Shown here: positions 1-14,248 of the stretch, in pieces
Position numbering within the stretch: position 1 is the first letter of the stretch
Layout: each line of letters starts with the position of its first letter
Assembly (NCBI GenBank): GCA_037074765.1
Contig: JBAMDO010000026.1
Span: forward strand, 248,001 to 312,000
Reading direction: 5' to 3'
DNA: 64,000 nt
From: Mansonella perstans
Taxonomy: Eukaryota; Nematoda; Chromadorea; Rhabditida; Onchocercidae
Translations under genes and position numbers: made by a program
The notes under the pieces: model-generated
Database searches by the model: none
Seen by the model: only the letters and a program-made list of their open reading frames with translations
What the model was told of the DNA's origin: nothing

Positions 1-422
1 CAGTGATGATTAAAGAAGGCCGGGGCCTGGTTGGCATAACCACCGGTCCAGGTCAGTTTTTTTATATGCTTACGAGCAATATTCCCTGTTAGGGAATAAG
101 GTTTCGTTGATTGAAACGACAATTTACGGATTTTATAGCTTCGGTTTCATGTTTTATTAATGTGTTGCTGATTTTCTGTGCGAAATGTATTTTTTTTGAT
201 CACTCCTGTTACAACCAAGTTTGCAAAAGATTAACTTTGCATATTCAAGCCATTGTGATACCTCTTGTTTCTACAGGTTAATAAACTTGTTTATTATCAT
301 CATTTAGGTTAAATAACGTATTTATCATTGGAAAAGGGACGAAATCTATGGTAAGTTTACCGGGACCGACAAAGGGTGTCCGTTTAACTATTGCCGAGGA
401 ACGAGATCGTCGACTCGCCCAG
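1..422 (+). pseudogene. rps-4: 3' end of ribosomal protein S4 (eS4), aberrant or pseudogenic
   Basis: eS4 is a protein of the small ribosomal subunit. The last exon (about 310-422) encodes [12 protein letters not shown]...SLP followed by [19 protein letters not shown] and a stop at 420-422, which closely matches the eS4 C-terminus. The first 52 bases encode VMIKEGRGLVGITTGP, resembling the upstream eS4 stretch (MITGG..LGRVG.IT) but two residues shorter. The conserved block that should lie between them (RERHPGSFD...FATR, about 26 residues) is absent, and the about 250-bp interval holds nothing like it. The visible donor (phase 1) and acceptor (needs phase 2) also do not join in frame. SLPGPTKG replaces the usual SLPRGKG. 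Either an exon is missing from the assembly, or this is a decayed paralogue. The 5' part lies outside the window. Confidence 0.7.
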
Positions 423-997
423 AAAAGAGCAGCTTAAAAGAAATTTTGTTGAGATTTATGTGATTCAGTTGTATTGTGAAATTCATGATTAAAATACATT
501 TGTTGTTTGCAACTTCTACTACATACAGCTTCTTAGCTCTCTCCTGCATTTAGTACATTGAACTCCGAAAGGTTGCATCTCTTAGATGAATGGAACGAAA
601 AGAATTTCTCGGTTTTCTTTTCTGGAAGAGAATTTTTTCAATTTTTCGAAGTTTTTTTTTTTCATTAGAATGAAATGGGAGGGAAATCAGAACAGAATTA
701 TAAATTACTGCGATGTTTTCATGGTACATAATTTTTTCGGAATAGTTTGTGTTAGAATTAGTAGTGGTGATGATGTGGTCTGTGATGAAATGTATTCCGC
801 ATGATATTTGGTCCTGTCGTTAAGTCGGATATCTGGCATTCACTTTATGTGTGTTGCCACGTCTCACTTTGGTTCTCCTGGAACTTGGCATTTCATATGT
901 TTATATTGGACTACTAACTGACATGGGAACCATCAGGAAAATAGAGAATTCCGGTTTAGAAGATCATTTGCAGAGTTGACTTGTATTTTGCTGGAGG
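423..997. other. Intergenic, S4 to TRUB2-like gene
   Basis: AT-rich sequence with T-runs. A 72-codon open frame at 586-804 is Phe/Asn-rich and I see no sign that it is coding. The TRUB2-like start codon at 998 is preceded by a purine-rich GGAGG-type stretch. I found no clear acceptor for trans-splicing. Confidence 0.4.
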
Positions 998-3689
998 ATG
1001 CGTGGTTCTACGAAAACAGCTGATTTATGGAAATCTTTACAAGGAATTATATGCGTACATAAACCTCGTGATATTTCTCTCACTGCACTGAAACGATATC
1101 TAATTAATGCAATTTGTGAAAGTGCTAATAAACGTTGCTTACCAATAGAAATACCGGAAATCGAAATACCTATAGTGGAACCTCATCCAATATCACAAGC
1201 ACCTGTTATTGTTGGCTTACGAAAGCAAACAAATTATGAGTAAGTGAAACAAAAAAGTTTTTACCTTTCGATACTATTCATATTCAGTTAAAGTTAGTGT
1301 GATACAATTGTATTATATATTTTTATCTGTGTGACTTACACTCATTAAAGTTTATTAAATTATTCGTCACTATTTGATCATTGTTAGTCATTAATGCATT
1401 GTTATATAGAACTTGTTAGAATGAATATCATTTATATTCATTCGTTGCAAAAACTAATTTAAAATGTTTCGTGATATTTTTCAATTGTACTGTTGGTATA
1501 CATTGTCGAGTTCTTTGTATTATCCTTAATAAATAGTAGCATTAATGAAACTTAACAAATAGTTAAAATTAAAAGTTGAGATCTGGTAGAAGTCGAACAG
1601 TTTGAACACCAATACGTTTAACTCTCTTATTCATTCTGTTACCAGTATTGAATTATTACTTTTATTTTGCTTTTATAATATTAACAACTTGATAGTTTCA
1701 ACTGATGAAACTTAACAAAGCAGTACTTACTTACTTATATACATAAAGTAAGATATGTTTCTTCCAATGAAAATGTTTCACTTTTGGTATCGTTTGTAAG
1801 ATATGTTTCTTCCAATGAAAATGTTTCACTTTTGGTATCGTTTATATTTGTAGGAATTTTGAATTGCATATTACATTTTCCATAATAACAATATTCCAGC
1901 CTTCATCCTCTTGTTGTTGGGCAACCATTTCGGAAAGAAGATATTCGAATTGAGGAACTAGATCCTCAACAACCTGCTACTTCCGGTCTATGTTGTAAGA
2001 TTTTGTTTCTTTTACGCTTTCTTTAGTAAATCAGTTCAAATTCTCATTTTTGAAATTTCGAATAGCTTTCTTCATGGGTATTCAGCAAATTAAATTTTCT
2101 ACTATGAGCATGTTGGAAATTATAGACAAGGAAAATTAAATTCTTTATTACTATTCATTTGATATTATAAGGGAATCGTTATAGCCTAACTTATTTTTTT
2201 ATTTTTAGTTAATATATTTGCAGTATTGGGTATTAATGATGGCTGCGATACGTTGGAAAGCTTGCGTGATCGTGTGTGGGTGAACGAATATGTTTTGAAA
2301 GGTCAACTGGGTCGGGGAACAGTTGGAAATAAGATTCGGGGAAAAGTAAACAGGGAATGCGACTACGGTAGGGTTTTTTGATATTTTTCTTGAAGTGATA
2401 TTTCGTAGAATGTGAAAAATATTCCTAGAAGCTTCATGTTTAGTAAGGTGATGTGATTATTTCCATGCAGGCCAATCCCTGGCTACATGAAGCAGCAACA
2501 GATTTAAAAAGACAAATTGTGTGGTGTAACACATATCAGTAAATATGCAGTATTAAATAGTTGGACACTCGAGCGGTTTTAATAGTTCAGCAAAATTACT
2601 ACTTCTCTTAGACTAGATTGAAGCATATTCTAACTTTAACCTATTTTAGAGCATATTACTTATCGAAGCATGTCAAGATTTCTAATGCGATTACAAGCTC
2701 ATTACAAAAAGTTAGCATTTCATCTAGCAAATGTCGATTTGGCAAGTCAGGAAGCATTTGAATTAGCTCGAAAGGTAATTTTCCCAACACTTTTATCAGA
2801 GTGCTTTGAATTTTTCTGGCTTTCGTTATGTTGCACTTTTTTTTTCGGATTTGGACATTTTTAGAGTTTGCCGAGGCCCAAAGTATTAGGGGCTCCAGTA
2901 ATATATTTTATCAAACTGATGCACTTCCATTCGCCGCATTTTACGATCAATTTGCACTGTGTTTGCAAAGACGACGATTTTTTACAAGATTTCATTCATG
3001 AAATTGCATTGTCACTAGGTGAGCTTATTTTTGGTTCCCAAATTTTTCGTGGAATTTTGCTAATTTGATTCAGTAATCCACTAAGACATCAAAATTAGGA
3101 AATAACTTTATTTTTACCGGTTAAATCAGTCTGTTTAATTGATAAGATTAAGTGAATGACTTTCAGCTATCACCAAACTGTCTAATTATCAAATGCAGAA
3201 TATTTTTAGTGATGGCTCAACTCCCATATGATTTAACTAATATATGATGCGAATTTGATTTCGATAACTTCCTCTTTTTATTCGTGAATTAGGTTTCCCA
3301 GAATTTACTGAACTATATGTACCATAATCATTTCTCATTATCACTGGAGTGTATAGGGGCGATATTTTTACATTTCTAACAAAGACATCAGTTAAGGTTC
3401 TGTAGCATCGTGTCGCCAGTTACTACGAACGCGGTTGGGACCATTTGACTGCACTCATTCGTTATTGGACAAGCATTTCACGCTGAAAAATATTCTACGA
3501 AACATGCGACTTTGTCAAAAAATCATCGAACATGACGAAAAAACATTGGATAAGGAGGTTGTGAAGACTACAGATCAGTTAGCTGTAGAAGATTTACTGG
3601 ATGATGAACTTGTCGAAGTGTTTGGTGAGGAAGAAGATGAAACTATTGCGGACTGTTTACGGATTCCCTGGGGCAGAACTTACGAATAA
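998..3689 (+). CDS. trub2: TruB-family pseudouridine synthase, TRUB2-like (mitochondrial)
   Basis: Converts uridine to pseudouridine in RNA. The TRUB2 branch acts in mitochondria on rRNA/mRNA. Six exons: 998-1239, 1900-1994, 2209-2367, 2650-2774, 2865-3018, 3406-3689. All phases agree and give 352 aa (human TRUB2 is about 331). Seen: motif I-like GIICVHKPRDIS near residue 20; HPLVVGQPF; then LDPQQPATSGL, which matches the TruB LDxxATG catalytic motif with its Asp present; GCDTLESL, VLKGQLGRGT and the TRUB2-specific stretch YEHITYRSM..FLMRLQAHYKK; finally LPRPKVLGAPV and CRQLLRTRLGPF. No PUA domain is seen, as in TRUB2. The C-terminus is acidic. The AATAAA hexamer at 3685-3690 overlaps the stop codon. 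Intron 1 carries a perfect 48-bp tandem duplication. Confidence 0.9.
1748..1843. repeat. Perfect 2 x 48-bp tandem duplication in TRUB2-like intron 1
   Basis: Bases 1748-1795 and 1796-1843 are identical 48-mers beginning GTAAGATATGTTTC and ending TTTTGGTATCGTTT. Perfect identity implies a recent duplication or an assembly artefact. Each copy starts with a GTAAG donor-like sequence. Confidence 0.9.
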
Positions 3690-6181
3690 AACTCTCTTAT
3701 ATTACATTAAGTCATTGTGATATATTGTATTAAGTCATCATTGATGCGAAAGAAAATAACGCTTATATTATTTAGTTTGATATTTTCATGAAATTCCGAT
3801 TGATTTATTCGCTTTATCTATCTGGTTCATATGTTTCGATGATTTTTCCATCATGTCATGCTATATCTCCATGTGACTAAAACTGTAACTCATGGATTAC
3901 ATCATTGATGAAAGTTCAGTCACACCGTTATACCGAATTAAGTCAAACTAAATTGCGCTAACCTGAAACTGCAATTTATAGCTGTAATATAGCAAGTTCT
4001 CGAAATTTTCACAAAACAGAAAGACAAAAAGAAAGTTAAAGGTAACACCTTCAGCGTTATGGAAGGTTTTCCGCCATATTCTGTCACCTTAAAGCTTCTG
4101 TCATTACAAAGAAATTGCTTCATGTTTTAGGAGAAAAACCAATGGAATTCATTATTTTCACAAATAAAGGAAAATGAAATCAAATAAATGATCGAATCAA
4201 AACTGAAATATTAGATAATCGAAATGGAACATTATAATTATCACTGTGAATCGCCTTTTGCTAATGGTATTTGCTGGAAAAATTGAAAGGATAAACTTTC
4301 AACATTAGATTTCGAAGCAAGAAGATATTACGGGAAGAATTAAAATCCTCCGATCCCAAGAATTCCTAATATTTACAATTCCATGCTTTAGGAAAATAAT
4401 AGTTATGAGATTTTATTTCTTAATTTAAATTTTGAGTAGTCATAATGACATATGAGAACTGATGCTCATGAAAATTTCAAAGAAACAAGTCCGAATTATG
4501 TTGAAATAAACGCTGAATTTAAGCAGTAGAAAAACAACAGCAACGACAGCCGCAAACGTTGGCTTGATTTAATCTTTAAAAAAAGGAAAGGAATGAAATT
4601 ACTGATATACCGATGCATATTAATTAAAGTCAGCTGATAGCAGCAAAAACAGATGGAATGATTTAATAGGCAAAATAAACAACCCGAATTTTCAGAAAAA
4701 TGAATTCTGAAAAATGAAGGGATATTCAAAGAAATCCAAAAGTCATGCTTAATTCAAATTTAATAATAACATTGATTAACTGAAGCAGTGACGCCTTTTT
4801 TGAAAAGACTTCCAATCGGCTTTAAGCCTATTGTCTTGAAAAATGAAAGAGGAAAAAAGGAAAGTTCAGTTAAGACAAATAAATTCGAAGGAAAAAAAAA
4901 ACATCATCGTGCATCAAATTAAAAATAAAAATACAGACCATTTTACAGGGGCTTATCTAAAACAACATTATCTTAGTCTATTTGCATTCGACAAATTTAA
5001 ACTCAAATAAATAGAGAGAGAATATATATATTTAATTCAGCTTAGCTTAACTTTACGGTTCATTAAAATACAACAGTAAATAACGCGAAATTCTTTTCAA
5101 CCCTAGCAAAAAGAATCATAATAAGAGAAAAAAACTACAAAGGCGTACCAATTTTATATTAAAGCATTTAAATGATTCAAATAGCAGTTCATCTGAAAAT
5201 TACATCACGATCAGAGGGTCAATGATATTCTTTTGAATTTGTTGTAATTTAAAATGAAACTAAACCACGTCACGCCAAAGCAATACTGAAGTGAAAGGAA
5301 AATGAACATAAACAAATAACGAATTCAAAGAATGCCAAAGAAAACGATTTAAATTGATTTCCTATTATTTCGATTATAAGAATCCGTGAAGTAATAAAAA
5401 AAATTAAAACAAAATAGAATAAAATAAGAAAGTAAAAGTTAAAAATTACATTTATAATTGGAACAAAAACAACAATCACAAGAGTATTCAAGTGTTTTCT
5501 AGGAAAAATTACTAGCGCACTTTTCGCTGACGAAAGTTAAAGAAAAAAAAAAAACATAATTAATGGCTGGATCAAACATGGCTTGATTTCTATCATCTGA
5601 ATGAATTCCATGTAAATCTATAAATTTTAAGAAAAAAATAACAAATTCAAAATAAAGTGATAAATTGAAACAGTGCAAAAATGCTTAAAGCTATTCTATT
5701 CTTGTGCAGATATTTTGAGATTATTCTCTTTTTAATCTCAAAGTGATACATCAACAACTATATGTTGGAAGTGAATAACAGATATGCACACAGTAAAATA
5801 TGATTGTGTGAGAAGACGAAATTGGAATATAAATAAACTCCGCAGATGTACAACACTCAAAATAACATTCACAATAAGACACTATGAATTAGTTTTAAGT
5901 AGTGACTCTTAAAGTATGCAGAAATAAGATAAGTAGAGCGCAATGTTTTAAATCCATTAATTATAAGATAGATGCTAGTTCTCTGTAACTTAAAAAATAC
6001 AACAGACGCAAGATATGAAGTATACAATACGTAAGCACATGAACTGTAGGAAAAGAATTTAATAATCGACCGTATCAGATTTTGCAATTAAATTTCATTT
6101 TTCTTACGACCATATTACTTTTTTTCTTCTTTCGGCCTTATTTAATTTCTTCATTTGGCAGTATTACTGATTAAATAACAA
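3690..6181. other. Convergent intergenic region, 2.5 kb
   Basis: Lies between the 3' ends of the TRUB2-like gene (+) and the ceramide synthase gene (-). It is about 70% A/T with several A-runs. Open frames of 60-75 codons here lack homology and codon structure. I see no gene, tRNA or organised repeat. Confidence 0.4.
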
Positions 6182-8547
6182 TTATTCTACTTTCTTGGAC
6201 TTTTTTGCATTATTTGCGACTGTACTGATATTTTCAGATGATGATGCAGAAGATATTTCACTATCTGACTCTTCCCTGATATCATCAATATTGCCCTTTA
6301 CTGACTTAAATGCTATTTTCATAATTAGAAATGTCCAATAAACGTGTAAAATCAGTAAAGAAAGCAGCATTAAAGCAAATAATCGTGGGACTAATGGAGG
6401 CTGTCGTAAATTTCCCCATCGATAATCTGCCTGAAAAGTTAAATCATTTGTATTCTACTGTATAAATATTACTGTGTTTGATGACATTCTATTAACAGAG
6501 CAGTTTCCCGTACAGTAGCGCAACTCGAATTACGATTAGAAAACAGTGCATCTAAAAAGCAAAATACAAATCCCATTCGCATCCAAACAAAGAGTGAATT
6601 TCTGTAAAAATACATAATCAAATTACCAGGATAGTCATCACTTTGAATGCAGAAAGAACAAAAAGTGATAAAAGAAACATTCAAGAAAAAATAATTATTT
6701 TCACCTGCATTAAAGCGGGAGCATCAAATAATACTGACCAAATAATGAAAAATGGAAAGTAAATGAGCCGCGTGACAATCCATACTACCATGAATATTAC
6801 AAATATGCATGTTAAAACTGTATTCCAACCAGCATATCGACAAAGCTTGCCCAATTCGCTGAAAAAATGTGGTTGTAAAAAATACTGACCGATAAGTTTT
6901 TCTCATTTTAGAGATGAATCAAAACTTGTATTACTTAAACATGATTCAGTTTTTAATTGGGATTGTTTTCAAAAATTACAGCAAGTAAAAAAAATCAAAC
7001 ATAATCAATAAAACAAGATCTGGCATTGCAAATTATCTCGAGCAATGTAGCCGATACCATTAGTTATTGTTGTCATCGACAAATAATCTTCATCACAATA
7101 AACTCATTGAAAATGTAAGGACTTACAGGAAAACATCAGCGATGTCGTGGCTAAAAAGAATCAGTGTGCCAATTCGAACCATATTCATTGAGAAACTTAG
7201 TGAAAGAAGTAGAATGGTGATTACATGATGGAATGTCATCTGAATAAAATCAGCCCGTCGAATGTCACACAACAATGAACTGAAAATAGATACAGGAAGC
7301 CATTTCTGCAAACCGTATCGAATGCTTTTCAAATGAGAAGTCATCATCAAGAGCTAGAACACAGATACGTAAAATATCACGTCGGCAATAATTAAATATT
7401 TACCTGATAATAAGTGAGCAATAAAATGATGTTTCGATCATGTAGTACCACCAAACGGTATTAACAAGCGGATGACGAGGCCAATGTCGCCAACATTCCG
7501 TAACATCATACAGCTGAGGTTGGTCAGATAAAATATAGAGGCCTGGAAAAATTTAAATTACATGCAGTGAATAATGCATTGCATTAAGGCAAAAGTATTT
7601 AAGAAAAAAATATAAAATTATAACTTGATAAAATTAGCAATAAACAAGTTTGTCTTCAGAGTAAGAAAGTAATCATTTCTCAGTTGGCGACATTAACTGC
7701 GCAAATAATTGCAAAAATATAACTACAATGAAGCAGTTAGTAACAAAAAAAAACGTACCGTATAACCAAATACATAAGTAAAACAAAAATCGCCACGCAG
7801 ATTCTGCTACCCGTTTGAATTTCCCTTTACTAGCCTGACAAAAATTCAGATGTGCTTTAATACGTAACCCCAGTGGTTCTTTAATCAAACCAAATAAACA
7901 ACCGATTGGTAAAAATATAAAGCATTCAACCGCAAATCTAAGTAATAACAGTAATACACTATACCTGAAAATTTTATTCAGGTTGTCAAGTTACTAAAAT
8001 AAGATGTGAAAAAGGTTAAAGTAATGGTTTAAATAAACATTACAGTCAAGCAGTCTCAAAAACTAACATTGAAAACCTATTGATAGTCATGTTTTCCCAA
8101 AAAAAAAAAAAAAAAAAAAAAAAAGAAAAAAAAAACACTTTTAAACAAAGTCCTTTCCTTACTTCCTTAAATTGAAAAGATTGTAAGAATCTTACTAGCA
8201 GTCTTTAAACTGCAAGCACAATAATATTGCGAGTGTTTAATTTTGACAGCAATACAATTGACATTCCTAAGCAAAATCGTTCTAAGTCTTTTGTTTCAAA
8301 AGCGCAAATGTATTGAAGATACGATTTAATTATTATTTGAAAGCTTGAAAGTAAAAATTACAAAAAAAGAAGAAATGAACGACAAATTTCATTGGAATAT
8401 TACAGGACTATATTATCGGCAAAATTTAAAGGCATACTTCATAGCATAAGTTAATTCCCAAATATCCGGATAATGAACCGTATGATTGGATTTAAGGTCA
8501 TTCCAAGAGATACCACGTGGCAGCCAGTATTGTTCATCCCAAAACAT
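6182..8547 (-). CDS. Ceramide synthase (TLC/Lag1 family)
   Basis: N-acylates sphingoid bases to dihydroceramide/ceramide in the ER membrane. Six exons on the minus strand: 8438-8547, 7759-7964, 7404-7542, 7127-7279, 6705-6858, 6182-6430. Phases agree and give 336 aa. Seen: N-terminal YWLPRGISWNDLK, shared with worm HYL proteins; a TM segment; ESAWRFLFYLCIWLYG; WWYYMIETSFYCSLI; CDIRRADFIQMTFHHV; then the Lag1 motif with its His pair (near residue 168) and FSHDIADVFLE Asp residues; RLIYFPFFIIWS; and a last TM segment. No homeobox-like domain is seen. The C-tail is acidic and Ser-rich (DSEISSASSS), like CK2-phosphorylated tails of other ceramide synthases. It ends in KKVE, a fit to the KKXX ER-retrieval signal. 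It resembles hyl-1/hyl-2/lagr-1; which orthologue is unclear. Confidence 0.92.
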
Positions 8548-10240
8548 TATTTCTTCTCTCAAATCACACTTGATATATACCAGTATTGCTGTAAGTAAAT
8601 GAAAAAATCGAAAAAAATAACAGTAGAAACGTGATAAGATAACATTTTCCATTCACAATAAATAACTAGTTTAAAATATATGCAATTATCGCGATTAAAA
8701 TCATAATTAATAAAAATGCTGAATAAAACAAAAATCACTTGTATGTAACTGTGAGCTGATGATCTATTCAACATGTTGACTAGTTCCGACTTTGTCGATG
8801 GTTAATAATTCAGATCAAATGTAAGGAAATAAGTAAAAAACTCAGTTGAAGTAGAAAGGAAACATTAATGCAGTTAAACTTCCTACGAAATAATTTAAAA
8901 TATATTCTACCGATCTATGATATATATGTCAAAAAACAAGTTTTCAAAAAAAAAAAAAAACATAAAAAATATGTTTAACATAATAAAATATAATCAAAAC
9001 CATTTTGATGGTATGACACATCAGTATTGAAATGTTGTTGAAGTGATATAAAAAAAAAAAAAAAAAAAAATCATTGACAGCTATTCGTATCAAAATGATG
9101 AGGAAGATCAATGTCGTAGATCAAGAATATCTCTATCATTGTTAAAATATATCATCGATCAGGGCTTCTCCCATTTCTTTTAACTCATCCTTATTGTTTT
9201 TGCTGATGTTAACCAATTATGATCCATTACTAGGTATACTAATAATAAAAAAATACATTACTAAGCATATTAATACTGCTATGTACGATTGTTATATTCC
9301 ATTAGTGATATATGAAAAAATCGATTTCGCATAGTTATGTAATAACAAATTTCACTACATAAATCTAAGATACATAAATATAAGTATTTACATTCTTCAT
9401 TGAAAACTTCACAAAATTTTAATATTAAAGCATAGATAAACTCAGAATGATCCTAGAATAATTAAATTGCTCTTATTGTATTAAGTTTAAATTAACTTCT
9501 GAATATTGGCGAATATGAAGCCAAAATGAAAGCTAATACTTAAAAACTTGTTATATGTATCACTTGGCTTGATACGTGATGAGCTTTATGAAAACGAAGG
9601 ATTAAATTAAAAAAAAGTTGAATAATCAATGAATAGTCAATCAATCAGTCAATCAATCATACACCTTTGATCATAATTTTAAATAGTGAGGAAAACATAC
9701 TTTTAACATATCCGCGCGAAATCATCAATAGTTTAAAGAAAAATAGAACTTCTATAAGCTTCAATGGAATTATAATCGATATCCATCAAATCAGCTACCT
9801 CGTACCTCTAAAATACGAGGAAGCAATGATCCAAATGTTAGGCTAACAAGATCCATAAGCAAGGTGGTGGTAGTAAGCATTTTCATCAAAACCAGGGCGG
9901 GGTGGCACAAAATGCTACAGTAGTAGCCCAAAGGGATTTCTAACGATGTTCTCCAGAAAAGTGAAGGAAATAAATAGGATTAGGTTGTCTGCATTGGTAT
10001 GGGATATTTCGATGCGAGAGTTAGTGTGGTAGCATTTCATATCGAACTCTCAGAGTTTTGTTCTGTTTACAGTTACTAAGCATTGCAGTACAATCCAGTT
10101 CTCTGGTCTGTATATGCAATGGATCAGATTATGGCATAACGAAACTTTTTATCAGTACCCATTTAATAAAAAATATATTTGGGAGTATCGTAATGATAAA
10201 ATATTGCAGGGACCTAGGCAGCTATATATCGAATTGAAAG
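8548..10240. other. Divergent intergenic region between ceramide synthase and NAC alpha
   Basis: Presumed promoter region of both flanking genes. Contains long A-runs (near 8935-8960 and 9050-9070), a CAATCA-type short repeat near 9636-9660, and a less AT-rich patch at about 9795-10030. That patch includes a small CTCGTA/TACGAG inverted repeat and could be transcribed leader, but I cannot assign it. No gene is supported. A separate A-run (about 8098-8140) lies inside ceramide synthase intron 1. Confidence 0.4.
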
Positions 10241-11975
<1,735 letters not shown>

Positions 11976-12766
11976 TATTGTTCGGGTGTTATGTTGGAAA
12001 ATACGCAAGTCCTTAACTATTTCATTTTGTGTCAAATGCTTTTATAAATTGTAATTTGTGAAAATAAATTGTGCTCAACGAACTTGTTATCTCAGTTGCT
12101 TCAAGATATTAAACCTCCGGGTGTTATATCTTACTTAACTATTTTTTGGTGCTCATTTGGTTGAAACAATTTCCAGTCACATCGTTTTTTTCGAAATTCT
12201 GCACCCTTAAAATTAGGATTATTGCGCTGTAGTATCGCCACCATTAGGTGCAGTGGCACAAGCTAACCGGCAGAGCTTTACGCAATCTTTACGCAATGCT
12301 TTACGCAATCTCTGTATTCCATAATTCTCTTCTTCTCCATCTTCCGCTTTATCCCAGCAATTTGATCTTGACCGCAAAATCTGGGAAAAATTGCATACCA
12401 GAAGTCAAAACTCGCAAACCAGGAAAGGAATAAGCCACACTGCAGCGAATTGTCTTAATTCATAACATTTAATTCTGCGATGGCGCATGCTGAAGGTGCC
12501 TGCTGGAGTTTAACTTAAATGAACAAATTTCTACGAAACATTATAAATCATTTCGCTCAACCGTCATAATATAATGTATCACGAGATTTCAACACTCGAC
12601 CATGGAGCTCGGTAATAATACCATAAAGCCAGATTTTTTTCGCTGAACACCCAATCAAACCTAATTGCCTTGAAATGCCACCTCATCGTCTTTGGCTATA
12701 GAGATGTAGAGCAAACAGATCTATATTTAACTTTCATAACAACGAATATAGAACAAAAAGAAAGAT
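11976..12766. other. Convergent intergenic region, NAC alpha to RPL17
   Basis: Contains the NAC alpha 3' UTR with AATAAA near 12063. Three near-tandem copies of TTTACGCAAT lie at 12277-12286, 12288-12297 and 12300-12309. No gene seen. Confidence 0.5.
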
Positions 12767-14248
12767 TTAATAGTCGCCACGAGCCAGAATACGGCGTTGC
12801 TTCTTTTTTGATTCTTTCTTCACTTTCCCAATATCATCCGTTGGCTTTGTCACCACTTCCTCTTTCTCCGATAAAATCACTTCCACATGGCACGGCGATG
12901 ACATATAAGCTGAAAAAATCTTTTGTGAGGACTTGGTAAAATTAGCGAGCATGAACCTGGATTGTCTTGAATTCTGATAAACCGAAACAATTATGAAAGC
13001 TGTCTTCCAACTGAAGTGAGATATTCAAAGATAGAGATAAAAGGGATATTCTGCCGAATTCGCACGACCGAAGTCATCTCAAAATTTTATACTTTTTAAG
13101 CACAGATGCAAGCACGACCAGAGCGCAGCAAATATTTGGCTTTGTACATCGGAATGAAACAGGTAAGGTCGGATAAGAAAATCCCAGAAAAAAAAAATCC
13201 TCAATCCCAATCCGTTAAAAAACAACAATCTACGCAACAAATATTTGACCAGAAAATGCAATGAATCACATCCATTGAATATTTCGTACATCATTTCATG
13301 GCACAAAAAATATAATAAATGGTCGGATAGCAAAAGTGAACATTTCTAGCTACTGAACAATCATAACTACCCTTGGAAATGCTTCTACCAACTAGTTTCA
13401 TAAGTATAGGCGTATGTAAAGCCATATTGAGAGGATTTTCGATTAACACATCATTTCCAGTTCAAAACTCAGCTAAAATGATTGAAGTCAAGAAAAAAAA
13501 AAACTAACGATTGATTCTGCCATGAGCACGATACGTTCGTCGACGGACTTTTGGAGCACGTTGCACTTGAATGTGCTCGATTACAAGATGGTCTGTATCC
13601 AATCCTTTGTACTCGGCATTACTTTCCGCATTCCTAGAAGGGCATGTAATCATATAGAGAAACAATAAAACTGCACAGCAATTATTCCGGTGCAACTGTT
13701 GGAAATAAGAAAACAAAGAAACGATTGATATACTTCGATAATATTTTTTCTTCGTAACATAACATTATTGCTCTGTAACTTGATGCAACCTAACCCTGCT
13801 TTACACTTCAAATCGCTGATACTTTGGTACTCACCATTACTATCGATCGTCATAGATGTGTGATGGAATCATGTAAAAGTGATTGAAGAATCTTAGCTTA
13901 TTAAAATATTCAGGTTATTGTTAAAACAACAAAAAGAGACTGGAAAATTATTAACCTTAAAAGCTGCAGCAAAAATTCAGCTGATTTCTTAGGCCATCTA
14001 CCCTGTGTATGTTTCCAGGCTTTCGCTTGTGCTTTACGCCCAACACGATGATTAAATTTCCGGAATGGAACAATCTCCTTCTTTTCTTTCACATTTTCCA
14101 GAAAACGTATTGCACGTTTTAGTGGCATATGTTTGATAACTTGTGCCGTTTCATGTGTATTCTTAAAATGTACTCGAAGATCGGAACCACGTGCTTTACA
14201 CGATTTTGTGCTATTCTCGGGCTGTCTCGAATAATGTATCTTCCCCAT
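12767..14248 (-). CDS. rpl-17: 60S ribosomal protein L17 (uL22)
   Basis: Large-subunit ribosomal protein lining the exit tunnel. Three exons on the minus strand: 13956-14248, 13509-13633, 12767-12909. Phases agree and give 186 aa (human 184). Seen: N-terminal [75 protein letters not shown]; the signature [20 protein letters not shown]; and a basic KK-rich C-terminus. The start codon is preceded by a TTTCAG acceptor-like sequence that could be a trans-splice site. It is transcribed divergently from the PP1 inhibitor gene, with 609 bp between start codons. Confidence 0.96.

Noticed and set aside
586..804. 72-codon plus-strand frame
   Set aside because: Phe/Asn/Ile-rich product expected from AT-rich DNA; no motif, splice partner or homology recognised.
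4496..5491. Several 60-77-codon minus-strand frames
   Set aside because: Low-complexity hydrophobic translations of A-rich DNA between two convergent genes; no splice logic.
8559..8774. Minus-strand frame upstream of ceramide synthase and an alternative upstream in-frame start
   Set aside because: The 71-codon frame is a shadow. The upstream in-frame Met (8652) adds residues unlike any ceramide synthase N-terminus, so the Met at 8547 was preferred.
9795..10030. Possible snoRNA or SL RNA gene upstream of NAC alpha
   Set aside because: Less AT-rich and with a small hairpin, but no C/D or H/ACA boxes, Sm site or SL1 sequence could be identified.
12248..12433. 61-codon plus-strand frame with TTTACGCAAT repeats
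   Set aside because: Open only because of the repeated decamer; no family match.
12670..12939. 89-codon plus-strand frame
   Set aside because: Antisense shadow of the last RPL17 exon.
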